A stretch of 64,000 nt of DNA from Halomonas sp. CUBES01 (GCF_020991005.1 NZ_JAJLLW010000002.1:248001-312000), one strand, 5' to 3'. Counted from the first letter of the stretch, positions 1 through 8,828 are shown. Made by a program: numbers and translations. The notes: generated by a model from the sequence alone, not told the origin.

Positions 1-215
1 AGTGGGCGGCAGACCAGGATCCGTTATTCAAGGAGGTGTTCTACTGCGAGGTATTGCCAGAGCTAAAACGCATGGGCAAAGCGGTGCTGGTGATTACCCA
101 CGATGACCGCTATTTCCACCTCGCGGATCGATTGGTGCGGCTGGAGAGCGGCAAGCTGTTGGCGCCAGAGAAGTTGACTAGTAGTGAGAAGGTAGTGTCT
201 TCGGTGGTCAATTGA
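1..215 (+). CDS. ABC exporter, C-terminal end only (partial)
   Basis: This is the last 70 codons of an ABC transporter ATPase domain, read in frame 3 and cut by the window start. It begins inside the Walker B/D-loop segment (WAADQDP) and continues through the H-loop (VITHDD). It is clearly paralogous to the complete exporter at 5592-7250, which has WAADQDP and VISHDD at the same places. That family (SyrD/PvdE-like, cyclic peptide or siderophore export from the inner membrane) is inferred from the paralogue. The gene ends 112 bases before a toxin-antitoxin pair, as the second copy also does. Confidence 0.8.
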   Translation, partial: WAADQDPLFKEVFYCEVLPELKRMGKAVLVITHDDRYFHLADRLVRLESGKLLAPEKLTSSEKVVSSVVN

Positions 216-223
216 ATCGGACA

Positions 224-251
224 TGGTGCCTTGGTATTGGTGCCTCGGTAT
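224..251. repeat. Tandem 14-base repeat
   Basis: Two adjacent 14-base units, TGGTGCCTTGGTAT and TGGTGCCTCGGTAT, differ at one base. They lie between the exporter stop and the toxin-antitoxin genes, followed by a run of G. No function is evident. Confidence 0.7.
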
Positions 252-327
252 CAGGGGGGGGGAGAACTGCTAGGGAGGGTGTCAAAATAGAGAGTATCGT
301 TTAAGCTGTACAGGTAATCGAGGAGAG

Positions 328-531
328 ATGATCATGAATACCCAGCTAGATCCCATCGTTTCTGAATTCGAGACGCAGGAACAAGCCGATAGCTATGATC
401 GTTGGCTCAAGGCCAAGGTTCAGCACAGCATCGACAACCCGGGCCAAGGAATGCCTCATGATCAAGTTATGACCAAGGTTGATGCGATCATCGCCGACGC
501 GGAGCAACGCCAAAGCGGCGGAGTTTCGTGA
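328..531 (+). CDS. Antitoxin, RelB/stability-determinant-like
   Basis: A 67-residue acidic protein that should neutralise the toxin encoded by the next gene and repress their shared promoter. The segment DPIVSEFETQEQADSYDRWL is typical of small 'stability determinant' antitoxins that pair with RelE/ParE toxins; this is recognised from family memory. The start has a good ribosome site (GAGGAGAG) at 320-327; ATG 334 is an alternative. The stop overlaps the toxin start by four bases (GTGA), so the two are translationally coupled. No DNA-binding domain is obvious by eye. Confidence 0.75.
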   Translation: MIMNTQLDPIVSEFETQEQADSYDRWLKAKVQHSIDNPGQGMPHDQVMTKVDAIIADAEQRQSGGVS

Positions 532-803
532 GCCTGCCTATCCACTGGCATGACGAGGCGATTAACGACTTGTTTGAGCTTGTCGTATACATCGCCGAGC
601 GCGATCCTCAAGCCGCCCGGCGGCTGCGTATTCGTATTGAAGCAGCTCTCTCCTCAGTGGCTGAACACCCCTACTTACACCAAGTGGGCCGTTTGCCGGG
701 TACACGAGAAATTGTTGCTCACCCAAACTTTATCGTGGTCTATCAAGTGACGGATCGCATTGAGGTCATATCAGTGGTTCACTCTCGCCAAAATTATCCC
801 TGA
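528..803 (+). CDS. ParE/RelE-family toxin
   Basis: A 91-residue RelE/ParE superfamily toxin. The start is GTG inside the antitoxin stop. The pattern fits the family: a helical N-terminus (HDEAINDLFELVVYIAERDPQAA), then the strand motif LPGTREIVAHPNFIVVYQV and a C-terminal VVHSRQNYP. ParE members poison DNA gyrase and RelE members cut mRNA at the ribosome; sequence alone does not decide which applies here. Length is normal, with no frameshift, so the module looks intact. Confidence 0.85.
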   Translation: MSLPIHWHDEAINDLFELVVYIAERDPQAARRLRIRIEAALSSVAEHPYLHQVGRLPGTREIVAHPNFIVVYQVTDRIEVISVVHSRQNYP

Positions 804-1044
804 CGCCTACTCGCCGCTCATACGAACTGCTAACCCAGAGTCTCCACCTCAAAGGCCACCATTTGGCGCTGGACGTTGGAAAATTCGAGCCGGTCAGATA
901 AATGGGGTTGCCGGAGGCGTCATGTCTGTCAGTCCTTAAACATGTCATTCAGGCTAGTGGCGAAGAGCACCTCTCCTTAGCACTATGACGCTGAGCGAGT
1001 TCTTCATCAGAGTATGCGCCTTCATCTAGTGACTTCTTAAGCTC

Positions 1045-1668
1045 TTACCTGCCACTTCCCCTCACCATACGCGCCAGTACCCGGTCTTTAAGCCATAAGC
1101 GGTGAATCAGCGCCATCGCGATATGGCCGAAAATTAATCCACAGAGCAGCCACGCGAGCGGGCCGTGAAGGAGCTCGGCGGGGGCGGTCATCCAGGTGAT
1201 GTCGCGCTCGACTTCGGGCACTAGCTCCATACCGTAAAAGCGCAGCGCCCCGCCACGCCCGTACTGACGCAGAATGGCAAAAGCGGGTAGCCAAATCAGC
1301 AGCCCATAAAAGGTGATATGTACAAGGCGCGCCATGCGACCACCCCATCCAGGCGGCTGCGGAGGACGCTGCTTGCGGTTGACCCATGCCCAGCCAAGTC
1401 GCGTCAGGGTTACGATCAGGAGCATAAAACCCAACGAGCCATGAGGCCCGATGCTCGCCAAAAAGAGCGTGATAGCGTTTTCGCCCATTCCCCGCCAGGC
1501 CAGCAACACGGTAAATTGCAGCGTGACCAGCGCAGCGGTCAGCCAGTGCAGCGCACGGCTTATGCGACCGTAGTGGCTGGGGCTGTCTCGCCAGCCAATG
1601 GTCGCTTGAATTGGCTGGCTTGTGTGATCACTGTTGAACGCTGTGGCGTTTGTTGCGCCTTTATCCAT
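1045..1668 (-). CDS. Cytochrome b561-type membrane protein
   Basis: A 207-residue di-haem inner-membrane protein. Four hydrophobic helices are visible, with candidate haem ligands His41 (RALHWLT), His76 (GPHGSLG), His117 (LVHITFYG) and His168 or His182 near the end. Bacterial b561 proteins pass electrons between quinol and periplasmic or inner-membrane acceptors. The gene overlaps the end of the siderophore-interacting reductase by 8 bases, so the two form one operon. It may supply or balance electrons for ferric-siderophore reduction; that link is inferred from position only. Confidence 0.85.
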   Translation of the reverse strand: MDKGATNATAFNSDHTSQPIQATIGWRDSPSHYGRISRALHWLTAALVTLQFTVLLAWRGMGENAITLFLASIGPHGSLGFMLLIVTLTRLGWAWVNRKQRPPQPPGWGGRMARLVHITFYGLLIWLPAFAILRQYGRGGALRFYGMELVPEVERDITWMTAPAELLHGPLAWLLCGLIFGHIAMALIHRLWLKDRVLARMVRGSGR

Positions 1669-2605
1669 TGGCCTTGTCCTTGCGCCAGTAGCCCATGCTG
1701 GTGACGTACTGTTTGGGGAGCCCGCACTCGTTGACCAGATAGCGGCGCAGCTTCATGGCGACCTTGGTTTCAGCGGCGATCCAGGCGTAGAAGGGCGCGT
1801 TGTCGTCCAGGGTGGCGGATTCCCAGAGCGGGCCGTCCTCATCGTCGTTTTCGTCGTTGGCAGTGGCGCTGGTAGTAGCGTTAGCAGGCGTGCCGCCCAG
1901 CGCTTGAATTTCCCTATGTAAATCGATATCGCGCAGCGCTCTCATCAATAGCTCCCCGTGCTGGCAATTGGGTTCGGCATCGCGGGCCAACCAGTGCAGT
2001 TTGGCGGCCTGGGGCAGCGGCTGCACATCGTCGCTGCGGGGCACTTCGAACAGTGCTTCGGCCCTGGGTTTGAAGGGCAGGTCATCGAGGGTTTCCAGAA
2101 TACCAGCCGCCGCGGGGAGGGCGGTTTCATCGGCGATGATCAGGATCCGGCGTACGCCCTGGGGAGGCTTCCACTCGTAGCCCAGCTTTGGGCCTTCCGC
2201 ATTGGCGTCGGGAGCTGTCATGGCCAGGCGGTCGCCGGGACGGGCGCGCATTGCCCAGCGCGAGGCGGGGCCATTGTCGCCGTGGAGTACAAATTCTACG
2301 TCCACCTCAGCCTGTTCCGGGCGCAGGGCGCGGATGGTGTAGGTACGCGCAGAAGGCCGCTGGGCGTCCGGCAGTGCGCGGTAGGCGCCGTACCAGTCGT
2401 GCTCTTCCAGCTTGGCGATCTCAAACAGCGGGTCGAGACTGCCACCGCCTTCGGGGAAGAACAGCTTGACGCGCTGATCGGGGGCATAGGTCGCCATTTG
2501 GCCGACGTCTGGGCCAGTAAAGGTGAACCTGACTAATGAGTCGCTGACCTGGGTGCGCCGCGCCAGGGCGATATCGAAAAGCCGGTAGCTCGGTTTGGCT
2601 GCCAT
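1661..2605 (-). CDS. Siderophore-interacting protein (ferric-siderophore reductase)
   Basis: A 314-residue cytoplasmic flavoprotein of the ViuB/YqjH SIP family, which uses NAD(P)H and FAD to reduce ferric siderophores so that iron is released. The FAD-binding motif ARTYTIR (near residue 88) and the following HGDNGPASRWA segment are characteristic. A C-terminal NAD-binding half follows, with an acidic insert (ATANDENDDEDG) near residue 250. It is divergent from the FhuB permease gene, with a possible Fur site in the 165-base gap. The window thus has two cytoplasmic iron-release enzymes, this one and FhuF. Confidence 0.9.
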   Translation of the reverse strand: MAAKPSYRLFDIALARRTQVSDSLVRFTFTGPDVGQMATYAPDQRVKLFFPEGGGSLDPLFEIAKLEEHDWYGAYRALPDAQRPSARTYTIRALRPEQAEVDVEFVLHGDNGPASRWAMRARPGDRLAMTAPDANAEGPKLGYEWKPPQGVRRILIIADETALPAAAGILETLDDLPFKPRAEALFEVPRSDDVQPLPQAAKLHWLARDAEPNCQHGELLMRALRDIDLHREIQALGGTPANATTSATANDENDDEDGPLWESATLDDNAPFYAWIAAETKVAMKLRRYLVNECGLPKQYVTSMGYWRKDKANG

Positions 2606-2644
2606 CGTTTATCTCCTTTTACACAGTGAGTCAATTGTAGTGCT

Positions 2645-2664
2645 AATTATTATCATTTAGAATC
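2645..2664. promoter_or_regulatory. Possible Fur box between divergent iron genes
   Basis: An AT-rich patch containing ATTATTATCATTTAGAATC sits in the 165-base gap between the SIP reductase and the FhuB-type permease. It resembles the GATAAT/ATTATC hexamers of Fur sites, but the match is only moderate. The placement would let Fur control both directions. Confidence 0.45.
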
Positions 2665-2770
2665 GTTATCCGTTATTCCATCATCAACTTCTAAAAAACG
2701 GTAGGGCGAAGACAATGATTCTGCTGCCTGTTAAGTCCCGGACGACGAACGGCATGGCCAGTCTGCAAGG

Positions 2771-4780
2771 ATGCCTCTCATGCTAGGCGCCGCTCACGTT
2801 ACTCAACGGATGGGGGGGATGTCGCCCTTGAAAGCCTGCCTGTTGCTCAGCCTGCCTATGGTGGTGCTGTTTTGGGTGGGCCTAGAGGATCAAGGCGGTG
2901 TCGCCCTGGGTCTCCAGGCATTGGTGGCTCCCTCTTTCGAGAAGGTCGACGAGCTGCTGCTCTACTACGCTTGGTGGCCGCGCCTCTCGATCGCACTGCT
3001 CGCCGGGGGCGGCTTGGGGCTGGCAGGCGTGCTTATGCAGCAGGTGCTGCGCAACCCCTTGGCGTCGCCCACCACGCTGGGGGTGGCGTCGGGCGCTAAC
3101 CTGGCGCTGATGACCGCCACCTTGCTGGCGCCGGGCCTGCTGGTGGCTGGCCGCGAATGGGTTGCCTTGTTGGGCGGCGCGCTGGCAGTGGGGCTGGTTT
3201 TCCTGCTCTCCTGGCGGCGCGGGCTGGCGCCGATCGTGGTGGTGCTAGCGGGCCTGGTGGTCAATCTGTATCTGGGGGCGCTCTCTACCGCGCTGCTGCT
3301 GTTCAACCATGAAGCGCTCTCGGGGCTATTGATCTGGGGGGCAGGATCGCTGGCGCAAAACGGCTGGGACGGCGTTGCCACTCTCTGGCCACGGCTGGCG
3401 ATTAGCTGCGTGGCCGCCTGGTTTCTGCTGCGTCCTCTGGCAGTGCTGGAGCTTGACGATGCCAGCGCTAAAAGCCTGGGGGTATCGCTTGCCTATCTGC
3501 GCTTTGCAGGCATGGGGCTGGCCGTATTTATTACCGGCAGTATTGTCAGCGTGGTGGGCATCATCGGTTTTATTGGTTTGGCCGCGCCCAACATTGTGCG
3601 TATGGCCGGGGCGCGCCGCTTAGGCCCACGGCTGTTATGGTCGACCCTGTTGGGAGCGGTACTGCTGGCGACGACGGACCTGCTGCTGCAGCAGTTCGGC
3701 GGCATGGTGGCGGCCTTTATTCCCACCGGGGCGATTACCGGAGCCTTGGGGGCACCGCTGTTAATGTGGCTGATTCCGCGCTTGAAACTCCAGGGCGATC
3801 AGCCGCCGAAAGGGGCGGGTGTTTTCGCCCACCGTCACCCGGCGCCTTCCCGCTTGGCCACCGCTTTAATCCTCGCGCTTCTGGGGGCTACGCTGCTTGG
3901 GCTGCTGGTTGGACAGGGAGTTGATGGCTGGTATTTGCTGTCGCCTGATAACTGGAACGTCATGCAGTGGCGCGTGCCCCGGGTGGTGGCGGCGGCGGCC
4001 AGCGGGTTGATGCTCGCGGTAGCGGGTACCATTCTTCAGCGTCTTTCCGCCAACCCCATGGCCAGCCCCGAAGTGCTGGGCATCAGCGGTGGCTGTGCCA
4101 TTGCGCTGATTCTGGGCATCTTCCTGCTGCCTGCGCCCACCAATATGATGCTGATTGGCGTGGGCACCCTGGGGGCTTTTGCGACGTTGCTGGTGCTGGT
4201 GGGTATCAACCGCAAGAGCGGCTATCTCCCCGAGCGTTTGCTGCTCACAGGGGTGGCGGTCAGTGCGTTGTTTGACGCCGTTCGCAGTGTGATGCTGGCG
4301 GGTGGTGACCCGCGGGGCCAGCAAGTGATTGCCTGGCTGGCGGGGTCTACCTATTACGTGGATATCACCAATGCGGTGATCGTCGGCGTAATCGCTGCCG
4401 CGCTGGCGCTGGTGACGCTGCCGTTGACCCGCTGGCTGGATATCCTGCCTTTGGGGGCACCCACCGCTCGGGCATTGGGTGTCAACCTCAACCGCGCCCG
4501 TTTGGCGCTGCTGGTATTGGTGGCGCTGCTCACCGCCTGCGCCACTCTGGTAGTGGGGCCACTTTCATTTATTGGTCTGCTGGCGCCGCATATGGCTCGC
4601 TTGGTCGGCTTCTCCCGGGCAGGGCAGCATCTGCTGGGGGCTGCGCTGATCGGCATGCTATTGATGGTGCTGGCGGATTGGGTAGGTCGTCAGATTATCT
4701 TCCCCTATGAGATACCCGCCGGCCTTGTCGCTTCACTGATTGGCGGCGCTTACTTTATGTGGGGGCTGCGGCGGCTATGA
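2771..4780 (+). CDS. fhuB: Fused ferric-siderophore ABC permease (FhuB type)
   Basis: A 669-residue inner-membrane permease made of two homologous FecCD halves, about residues 1-335 and 350-669. Each half has the early motif ([32 protein letters not shown]) and the loop that docks the ATPase ([24 protein letters not shown]). Such fusions import hydroxamate-type ferric siderophores with an FhuD binding protein and an FhuC ATPase. Two FhuD-like proteins lie downstream at 13.0 and 18.2 kb, but no FhuC ATPase occurs in the window. ATG 2771 is the first start; ATG 2780 or 2810 is possible. The gene overlaps fhuF by four bases. Confidence 0.92.
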   Translation: MPLMLGAAHVTQRMGGMSPLKACLLLSLPMVVLFWVGLEDQGGVALGLQALVAPSFEKVDELLLYYAWWPRLSIALLAGGGLGLAGVLMQQVLRNPLASPTTLGVASGANLALMTATLLAPGLLVAGREWVALLGGALAVGLVFLLSWRRGLAPIVVVLAGLVVNLYLGALSTALLLFNHEALSGLLIWGAGSLAQNGWDGVATLWPRLAISCVAAWFLLRPLAVLELDDASAKSLGVSLAYLRFAGMGLAVFITGSIVSVVGIIGFIGLAAPNIVRMAGARRLGPRLLWSTLLGAVLLATTDLLLQQFGGMVAAFIPTGAITGALGAPLLMWLIPRLKLQGDQPPKGAGVFAHRHPAPSRLATALILALLGATLLGLLVGQGVDGWYLLSPDNWNVMQWRVPRVVAAAASGLMLAVAGTILQRLSANPMASPEVLGISGGCAIALILGIFLLPAPTNMMLIGVGTLGAFATLLVLVGINRKSGYLPERLLLTGVAVSALFDAVRSVMLAGGDPRGQQVIAWLAGSTYYVDITNAVIVGVIAAALALVTLPLTRWLDILPLGAPTARALGVNLNRARLALLVLVALLTACATLVVGPLSFIGLLAPHMARLVGFSRAGQHLLGAALIGMLLMVLADWVGRQIIFPYEIPAGLVASLIGGAYFMWGLRRL

Positions 4781-5565
4781 ATAACATGGCGATCAAACCG
4801 GGTGAGCTTTTGGCAGTGGCGGATCCTGCGGAGGCGCTGTTGGCGCTTTACCGCCAGCCACCGCTGGATAACATGAAGGCCCCGGCGTTTGGTCCGCCTG
4901 ATGAGCCGACGCTGGCGGCCTCTGCGTTGCTGGATCGAAACTTCTTGAGTGAGCAACTGGCGCGCTATGGCTGCAGCCATGGTGACAATGCTGACCGCAA
5001 AGCCGTTGCGTCGATCTGGTCGAAATTTCATTTCAGCAGTGTCTCGATCCCGACGCTGGTGGCCAATCTGTTATTGGGTTACGACTTACCGTTGGGTGGG
5101 AATGAGTTGCGACTGGCGTTTGGCGATAAGGGCCAGGCCACGCGTATCTGGCTGCCCCACGGGGGCGTGCCATTGGCGTCCAAAGCGCCCCAGGCGCGAT
5201 TCAGTCGCCTATTCGATGACCACTGTGCACCGCTTATCGAGACGCTGGCTGTGGTCTCCGGGCTTTCTGAAAAGGTGTTCTGGAGCAACCTTGGTCACTA
5301 TGTGGAGTTTGTGGGGAAGACCTGCGAGCGGCACCCCGATTTCAGCGGAGCCGGTGAGCCGCTGTTGGATTATCTCGACACCAAGACGCTTCCCGGTGGG
5401 CGGCGCAACCCGCTCTACCAGCCGGTGCGTTATCTGGAACTGGGCGGTGAGACACCGTCCAGGGTGCGGCGGCTGTGCTGCATCAAATATCGGCTACCCG
5501 GCGAGCCCCTGTGCGGCGGCTGCCCGCTGAAACCTGAAAACAAGCCGGCCAAGCGTCGGCGCTAA
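4777..5565 (+). CDS. fhuF: Siderophore-iron reductase FhuF
   Basis: A cytoplasmic [2Fe-2S] protein that reduces ferric siderophores after import. The C-terminus carries the diagnostic cysteine pattern CC-x10-C-x2-C ([16 protein letters not shown]), which binds the cluster. I chose ATG 4777 because it makes an ATGA overlap with the fhuB stop; an in-frame ATG at 4759 would overlap by 22 bases. The order permease, reductase, exporter suggests one siderophore-handling operon. Confidence 0.9.
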   Translation: MNNMAIKPGELLAVADPAEALLALYRQPPLDNMKAPAFGPPDEPTLAASALLDRNFLSEQLARYGCSHGDNADRKAVASIWSKFHFSSVSIPTLVANLLLGYDLPLGGNELRLAFGDKGQATRIWLPHGGVPLASKAPQARFSRLFDDHCAPLIETLAVVSGLSEKVFWSNLGHYVEFVGKTCERHPDFSGAGEPLLDYLDTKTLPGGRRNPLYQPVRYLELGGETPSRVRRLCCIKYRLPGEPLCGGCPLKPENKPAKRRR

Positions 5566-5591
5566 CCCTGAATCGCCAAGGAGCCCTATTC

Positions 5592-7250
5592 GTGGAGTTG
5601 TTGAGGATTGTCTGGCGTGATTACCGCTGGCCATTTGTGGCCGTGGTGGTGCTCAGTCTGGTCAGCGCTGGTCTTGGCATCGGGGTCATTGCCTATATCA
5701 ATGAACGGATGCTGGGCACCTTCGCTGATCCCTGGCGCATCCTGCCGGAGTTTCTGGCGCTGGTGGCGTTATTGCTGGCGATCACCCTGGCCTCACAATT
5801 AGCCTTGACCACCCTGGGTCACCACTTCGTCTATCGGCTGCGGGGGCAGCTGATCAAGCGCCTTCTGGATACCGATATCGAGCGTATCGAGCAGATTGGC
5901 AGTGCGCGCTTGCTGGCCAGCTTATCCAGTGACGTGCGTTATATTACTGTGGCCTTTGTACGCCTGCCGGAGTTGGTGCAGGGCGGGGTGCTGACGGCGG
6001 GCGTGACCCTTTACCTGGCCTGGCTCGCCCCTGCCATGCTGGCCGTGACGGCGCTATGGGTGATCTTGACGATTCTGGTGGGCATGCGCCTGGTAGCGAA
6101 GGTCTATCGGCACATGGCCAAGCTGCGTGATGCTGAAGACCGCCTCTATGAGGACTACCAGTCGGTGATCGAGGGGCGCAAAGAACTGGCGCTCAATCGT
6201 GACCGTGCCGAGTGGCTGTACCGTGACGTATACACCCCCAACGCCAAAGCGTATCGCCACCATATCATTCGCGGCGATACCTACCATCTCAGCGCGGTGA
6301 ACTGGTTCAATATCATGATGCTGGGCGCTATCGGTGTGGTGTTCTTCCTGGCCAATGGCCTCGGCTGGTCGTCGGCGCAGGTGGCCACCACCTTCTCGCT
6401 TACGCTGCTGTTTTTGCGCGCGCCGCTGATTCAGGCCATTGGCGCCTTTCCGCCGCTGATCAATGCCCGGGTGGCGTTCGAAAAAATCAGCGCCCTCGAT
6501 CTGGCCGAACACCATGAACCGTTCGAGCATTCTACCCATCGTCATGAGTGGCAAACGCTGGCGCTGGATCAGGTCACCTATCGATATCCCGCAGAAGAAG
6601 CGCGGCCGGGTTTTGCCATTGGCCCTATTGACCTGACGTTACAACGCGGCGAGGTGCTATTTCTGATCGGCGGTAACGGCAGCGGCAAGTCGACCCTGGC
6701 AAGGCTTCTGACCGGGCTCTACCAACCCCAGAGCGGCTGTATAAGGGTCGATGGCAGGCCGCTTCAGGAGGAAGACTGGACAACCTATCGCCAGCACATC
6801 TCGGCTATCTACACCGATCTGCACCTGTTTGATCGCTTGATTGGCCCGGCGGGTGAATCACCCGACCCAGCGCTGATGGAAGAGTGGCTGGCAGCCCTTG
6901 GCATGCACAGCAAGCTCGATTTTGACGGCGACCGGGTCACCAACGCCAACCTCTCCCAGGGCCAGCGAAAGCGCCTGGCAATGCTGCTGGCAGTGGCCGA
7001 GCAGCGCGATCTACTACTGCTTGACGAGTGGGCCGCCGACCAGGACCCGCAGTTCCGGCGAGTCTTTTACCGCGAGCTATTGCCGCAGCTAAGGGCGCTG
7101 GGCAAGACGCTGGTGGTCATCAGCCACGACGACCACTACTTCGACCAGGCCGACCGCCTGCTGGAAATGCGCGGTGGGCAGCTAGTTGAACTCACCGGCG
7201 AGCAGCGTGAAGCCGCCAGCCGCGATGCGGTGGCAAGGGTGAATGGGTAG
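5592..7250 (+). CDS. Peptide/siderophore ABC exporter (SyrD/PvdE-like)
   Basis: A 552-residue half-transporter fusing an N-terminal six-helix membrane domain (about residues 1-300) to an ATPase domain. Visible motifs are Walker [10 protein letters not shown] (near 360), signature [10 protein letters not shown] (near 454), Walker [11 protein letters not shown] (near 475) and the H-loop SHDDHY. The signature and WAADQD are typical of the cyclic-peptide exporter family that includes PvdE, which moves pyoverdine precursor to the periplasm. The start is GTG 5592, 26 bases after fhuF. It is a paralogue of the exporter cut by the window start. The substrate is not shown by the sequence. Confidence 0.9.
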   Translation: MELLRIVWRDYRWPFVAVVVLSLVSAGLGIGVIAYINERMLGTFADPWRILPEFLALVALLLAITLASQLALTTLGHHFVYRLRGQLIKRLLDTDIERIEQIGSARLLASLSSDVRYITVAFVRLPELVQGGVLTAGVTLYLAWLAPAMLAVTALWVILTILVGMRLVAKVYRHMAKLRDAEDRLYEDYQSVIEGRKELALNRDRAEWLYRDVYTPNAKAYRHHIIRGDTYHLSAVNWFNIMMLGAIGVVFFLANGLGWSSAQVATTFSLTLLFLRAPLIQAIGAFPPLINARVAFEKISALDLAEHHEPFEHSTHRHEWQTLALDQVTYRYPAEEARPGFAIGPIDLTLQRGEVLFLIGGNGSGKSTLARLLTGLYQPQSGCIRVDGRPLQEEDWTTYRQHISAIYTDLHLFDRLIGPAGESPDPALMEEWLAALGMHSKLDFDGDRVTNANLSQGQRKRLAMLLAVAEQRDLLLLDEWAADQDPQFRRVFYRELLPQLRALGKTLVVISHDDHYFDQADRLLEMRGGQLVELTGEQREAASRDAVARVNG

Positions 7251-7270
7251 TCATTGATGTGAGTCGCTTA

Positions 7271-7340
7271 GCTAAGCCGCGCCCTGGTGATGGCGAAGTA
7301 TCTAGTTTTCCAGTTAGAGGATAAAGATCCCAGATGCCAG
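7271..7340 (-). pseudogene. Scar of a lost higBA copy
   Basis: Two fragments of the intact higBA locus lie side by side here. Bases 7271-7298 match 8063-8090 (the 3' end of higA) at 26 of 28 positions. Bases 7301-7340 match 8451-8490 (inside higB) at 34 of 40. The roughly 360 bases between them in the intact locus are missing. This fits a duplicated toxin-antitoxin locus collapsed by internal deletion. An upstream in-frame ATG for the next antitoxin falls in this scar and should not be used. Confidence 0.8.
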
Positions 7341-7358
7341 CACGTGGTACCGTCAGCC

Positions 7359-7397
7359 TTGACGCTTTTATTACCGGGACATATATTTCAACATATA
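7359..7397 (+). promoter_or_regulatory. Promoter and direct-repeat operator of the VapBC-like pair
   Basis: A near-consensus sigma-70 promoter: TTGACG at 7359-7364, a 17-base spacer, and TATATT at 7382-7387. Two direct ACATATA repeats (7379-7385 and 7391-7397, 12 bases apart) cover the -10 element. That fits an operator for the ribbon-helix-helix antitoxin encoded next. Confidence 0.65.
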
Positions 7398-7418
7398 CTT
7401 GCTGACAAGGGGTGTGTC

Positions 7419-7649
7419 ATGGGCCAGGTGACGATTTATATCGATGATGATACCGAGAAGAAGATGGCGGCGGCGGCCAAGGCGATGAATATCTCCAAGA
7501 GCAAATGGATTACTAATCTGATCAAAGAAGAGGTTGCCAATGAATGGCCACAGGCGGTGGTCGAACTGGCGGGGGCTTGGGATGCGTTTCCGTCGCTGGA
7601 GGAGATTCGGGCAGAAACCGGCACCGATCATCAGCGAGAACCACTCTGA
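7419..7649 (+). CDS. Ribbon-helix-helix antitoxin (VapB-like)
   Basis: A 76-residue CopG/RHH-type antitoxin. The N-terminal strand VTIYIDDDTEKKMAAAAKAMNISKSKWI has the RHH pattern for operator DNA binding. The acidic C-terminal tail (SLEEIRAETG) is the likely toxin-binding part. ATG 7419 follows the promoter; a longer frame from 7287 only adds residues read from the higBA scar. The stop and toxin start overlap as TGATG. Confidence 0.85.
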   Translation: MGQVTIYIDDDTEKKMAAAAKAMNISKSKWITNLIKEEVANEWPQAVVELAGAWDAFPSLEEIRAETGTDHQREPL

Positions 7650-8041
7650 TGTATGTGCTTGACACCAATACGCTCATCTACTTTTTCAAAGGCATGGGCA
7701 ATGTCGCCGATAACCTCTTGTCAAAAAAGCCCGGTGATATCGGCATACCTGCGATTGTGTTGTACGAGCTGGAGCTTGGTATTGCAAAATCGGTTGCTCC
7801 CAAAAAGAGAGCGATGCAGCTCGACAAACTGATCGACACTGTACAGGTTCTTGGGTTTTCCACCCCCGAAGCCAAAGCCTCAGCGCAAATTCGCGCGACC
7901 CTGGAAAAGCAGGGAACCCCCATCGGCCCCTACGATACGCTGATAGCCGGTACCGCGCTTGCCAACCAAGGTACATTGGTTACCCACAATACTGGGGAAT
8001 TTAAACGCATTAAGAAACTGGCGGTTGAAGATTGGTACTAG
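7649..8041 (+). CDS. vapC: PIN-domain toxin (VapC-like RNase)
   Basis: A 130-residue PIN ribonuclease. The conserved acidic residues are visible: Asp in YVLDTNTLIYFFKG, Glu in VLYELELGIAKS, Asp in IGPYDTLIAGTA and an acidic residue after LVTHNTGEF. VapC toxins cut tRNA or rRNA in a Mg-dependent way. It starts within the antitoxin stop and appears intact. An upstream in-frame ATG at 7544 lies inside the antitoxin gene and is unlikely. Confidence 0.9.
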   Translation: MYVLDTNTLIYFFKGMGNVADNLLSKKPGDIGIPAIVLYELELGIAKSVAPKKRAMQLDKLIDTVQVLGFSTPEAKASAQIRATLEKQGTPIGPYDTLIAGTALANQGTLVTHNTGEFKRIKKLAVEDWY

Positions 8042-8063
8042 CTGGGTGCACGGTACCGCTCGG

Positions 8064-8354
8064 CTAAGCCGCGCCCTGGCTATGGCGAAGCTGAAAGAGG
8101 TCATAATTAGCCTGCATGGACAGCCAGAACTCGGCGCTTCCAGCGCCTAACCGTTCCAGAGCCAGTGCCATTTCAGGGGTGACAGAGGCGCTGCCATTAA
8201 TTACCCGGTTCAGGGTGTTACGGTGGCAACCGAGCTGTTCGGCGACCGATGCCACGCTGCCAACCTTGTGGCCGTCTTCGTCCTCGATCAGACGCTGCCG
8301 GATAATGCGGCCCGGATGTGAGGGGTTATACATCGCCATGGTTTGTTCTCCCAT
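8064..8354 (-). CDS. higA: HigA-family antitoxin
   Basis: A 96-residue XRE-type helix-turn-helix protein with the HigA signature: NPSHPGRIIRQRLIED, then the HTH SVAEQLGCHRNTLNRVINGSASVTPEMALALERLG. It binds HigB and represses the operon. It lies downstream of the toxin, the inverted order typical of higBA, and its ATG overlaps the toxin stop by one base. ATG 8339 (MYNPSHPGR preceded by MA) is a possible shorter start. Confidence 0.92.
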   Translation of the reverse strand: MGEQTMAMYNPSHPGRIIRQRLIEDEDGHKVGSVASVAEQLGCHRNTLNRVINGSASVTPEMALALERLGAGSAEFWLSMQANYDLFQLRHSQGAA

Positions 8355-8632
8355 CAGTGATAATCGTCATCGTCCAGCAGGTAAACATTACCGTCTCGGA
8401 ACTCGAAGAACAGCCGCCAGTTACCTGACACCTTGATGGCATACTGGCCGTCCAGTTTTCCAGTTAGAGGGTGAAGGCCCCAGTTGCCAGCTGCTATATC
8501 GTCTAGACTCGTGGCTGCGTCCAGTACGGTCAGACGATCACGGAGACGGTCGACATGATCGGCACGAACGCACTTGGTGCTGCCTTTTTCAAAAAGCAGT
8601 TTTAGTCCCTTATGCTTGATGCTTTTAATCAT
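8354..8632 (-). CDS. higB: HigB-family toxin
   Basis: A 92-residue RelE-superfamily mRNA interferase. It begins MIKSIKHKGLKLLFEKG, continues with NWGLHPLTGKLDGQYAIKVSG and ends with the strand NWRLFFEFRDGNVYLLD, all typical of HigB/RelE-like killers that act on ribosome-bound mRNA. Part of it (8451-8490) matches the degenerate scar at 7301-7340. Confidence 0.92.
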   Translation of the reverse strand: MIKSIKHKGLKLLFEKGSTKCVRADHVDRLRDRLTVLDAATSLDDIAAGNWGLHPLTGKLDGQYAIKVSGNWRLFFEFRDGNVYLLDDDDYH

Positions 8633-8668
8633 CCATCGTACCGGCTTATGCCTAACTGGGTTTTATTT

Positions 8669-8697
8669 ACTGTAGTGTGTCGCGCGACAGTGTGCAA
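8669..8697 (-). promoter_or_regulatory. higBA promoter with palindrome in the spacer
   Basis: On the minus strand TTGCAC (8692-8697) and TACAGT (8669-8674) are separated by exactly 17 bases. The perfect 12-base palindrome TGTCGCGCGACA (8678-8689) fills most of that spacer. A repressor such as HigA bound there would block RNA polymerase. Confidence 0.65.
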
Positions 8698-8787
8698 TGC
8701 TGGGCTAAGTGCGTTTATCTTCACTTCCGCTGACCTGCCATAGGCTCTGAAGTGAATGTGGACATTGACACTGCCTCTAAATTGAAA

Positions 8788-8806
8788 AAGAATAAGAATC
8801 ATTTTC
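8788..8806 (+). promoter_or_regulatory. Fur box before the first fecI
   Basis: AAGAATAAGAATCATTTTC matches the 19-base Fur consensus GATAATGATAATCATTATC at 14 positions. It lies 22 bases before the sigma factor start, so iron limitation should switch on the first signalling cassette. Confidence 0.7.
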
Positions 8807-8828
8807 GAAGCAGTGGGGCACTTTTTAT

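Noticed and set aside
766..948. A 60-codon minus-strand frame after the ParE-like toxin
   Set aside because: It overlaps the toxin end, lacks a ribosome site and resembles nothing. I see no gene in 804-1044.
7287..7418. Longer N-terminus for the VapB-like antitoxin
   Set aside because: These codons are read from the higBA scar and upstream of the promoter; the RHH domain starts at ATG 7419.
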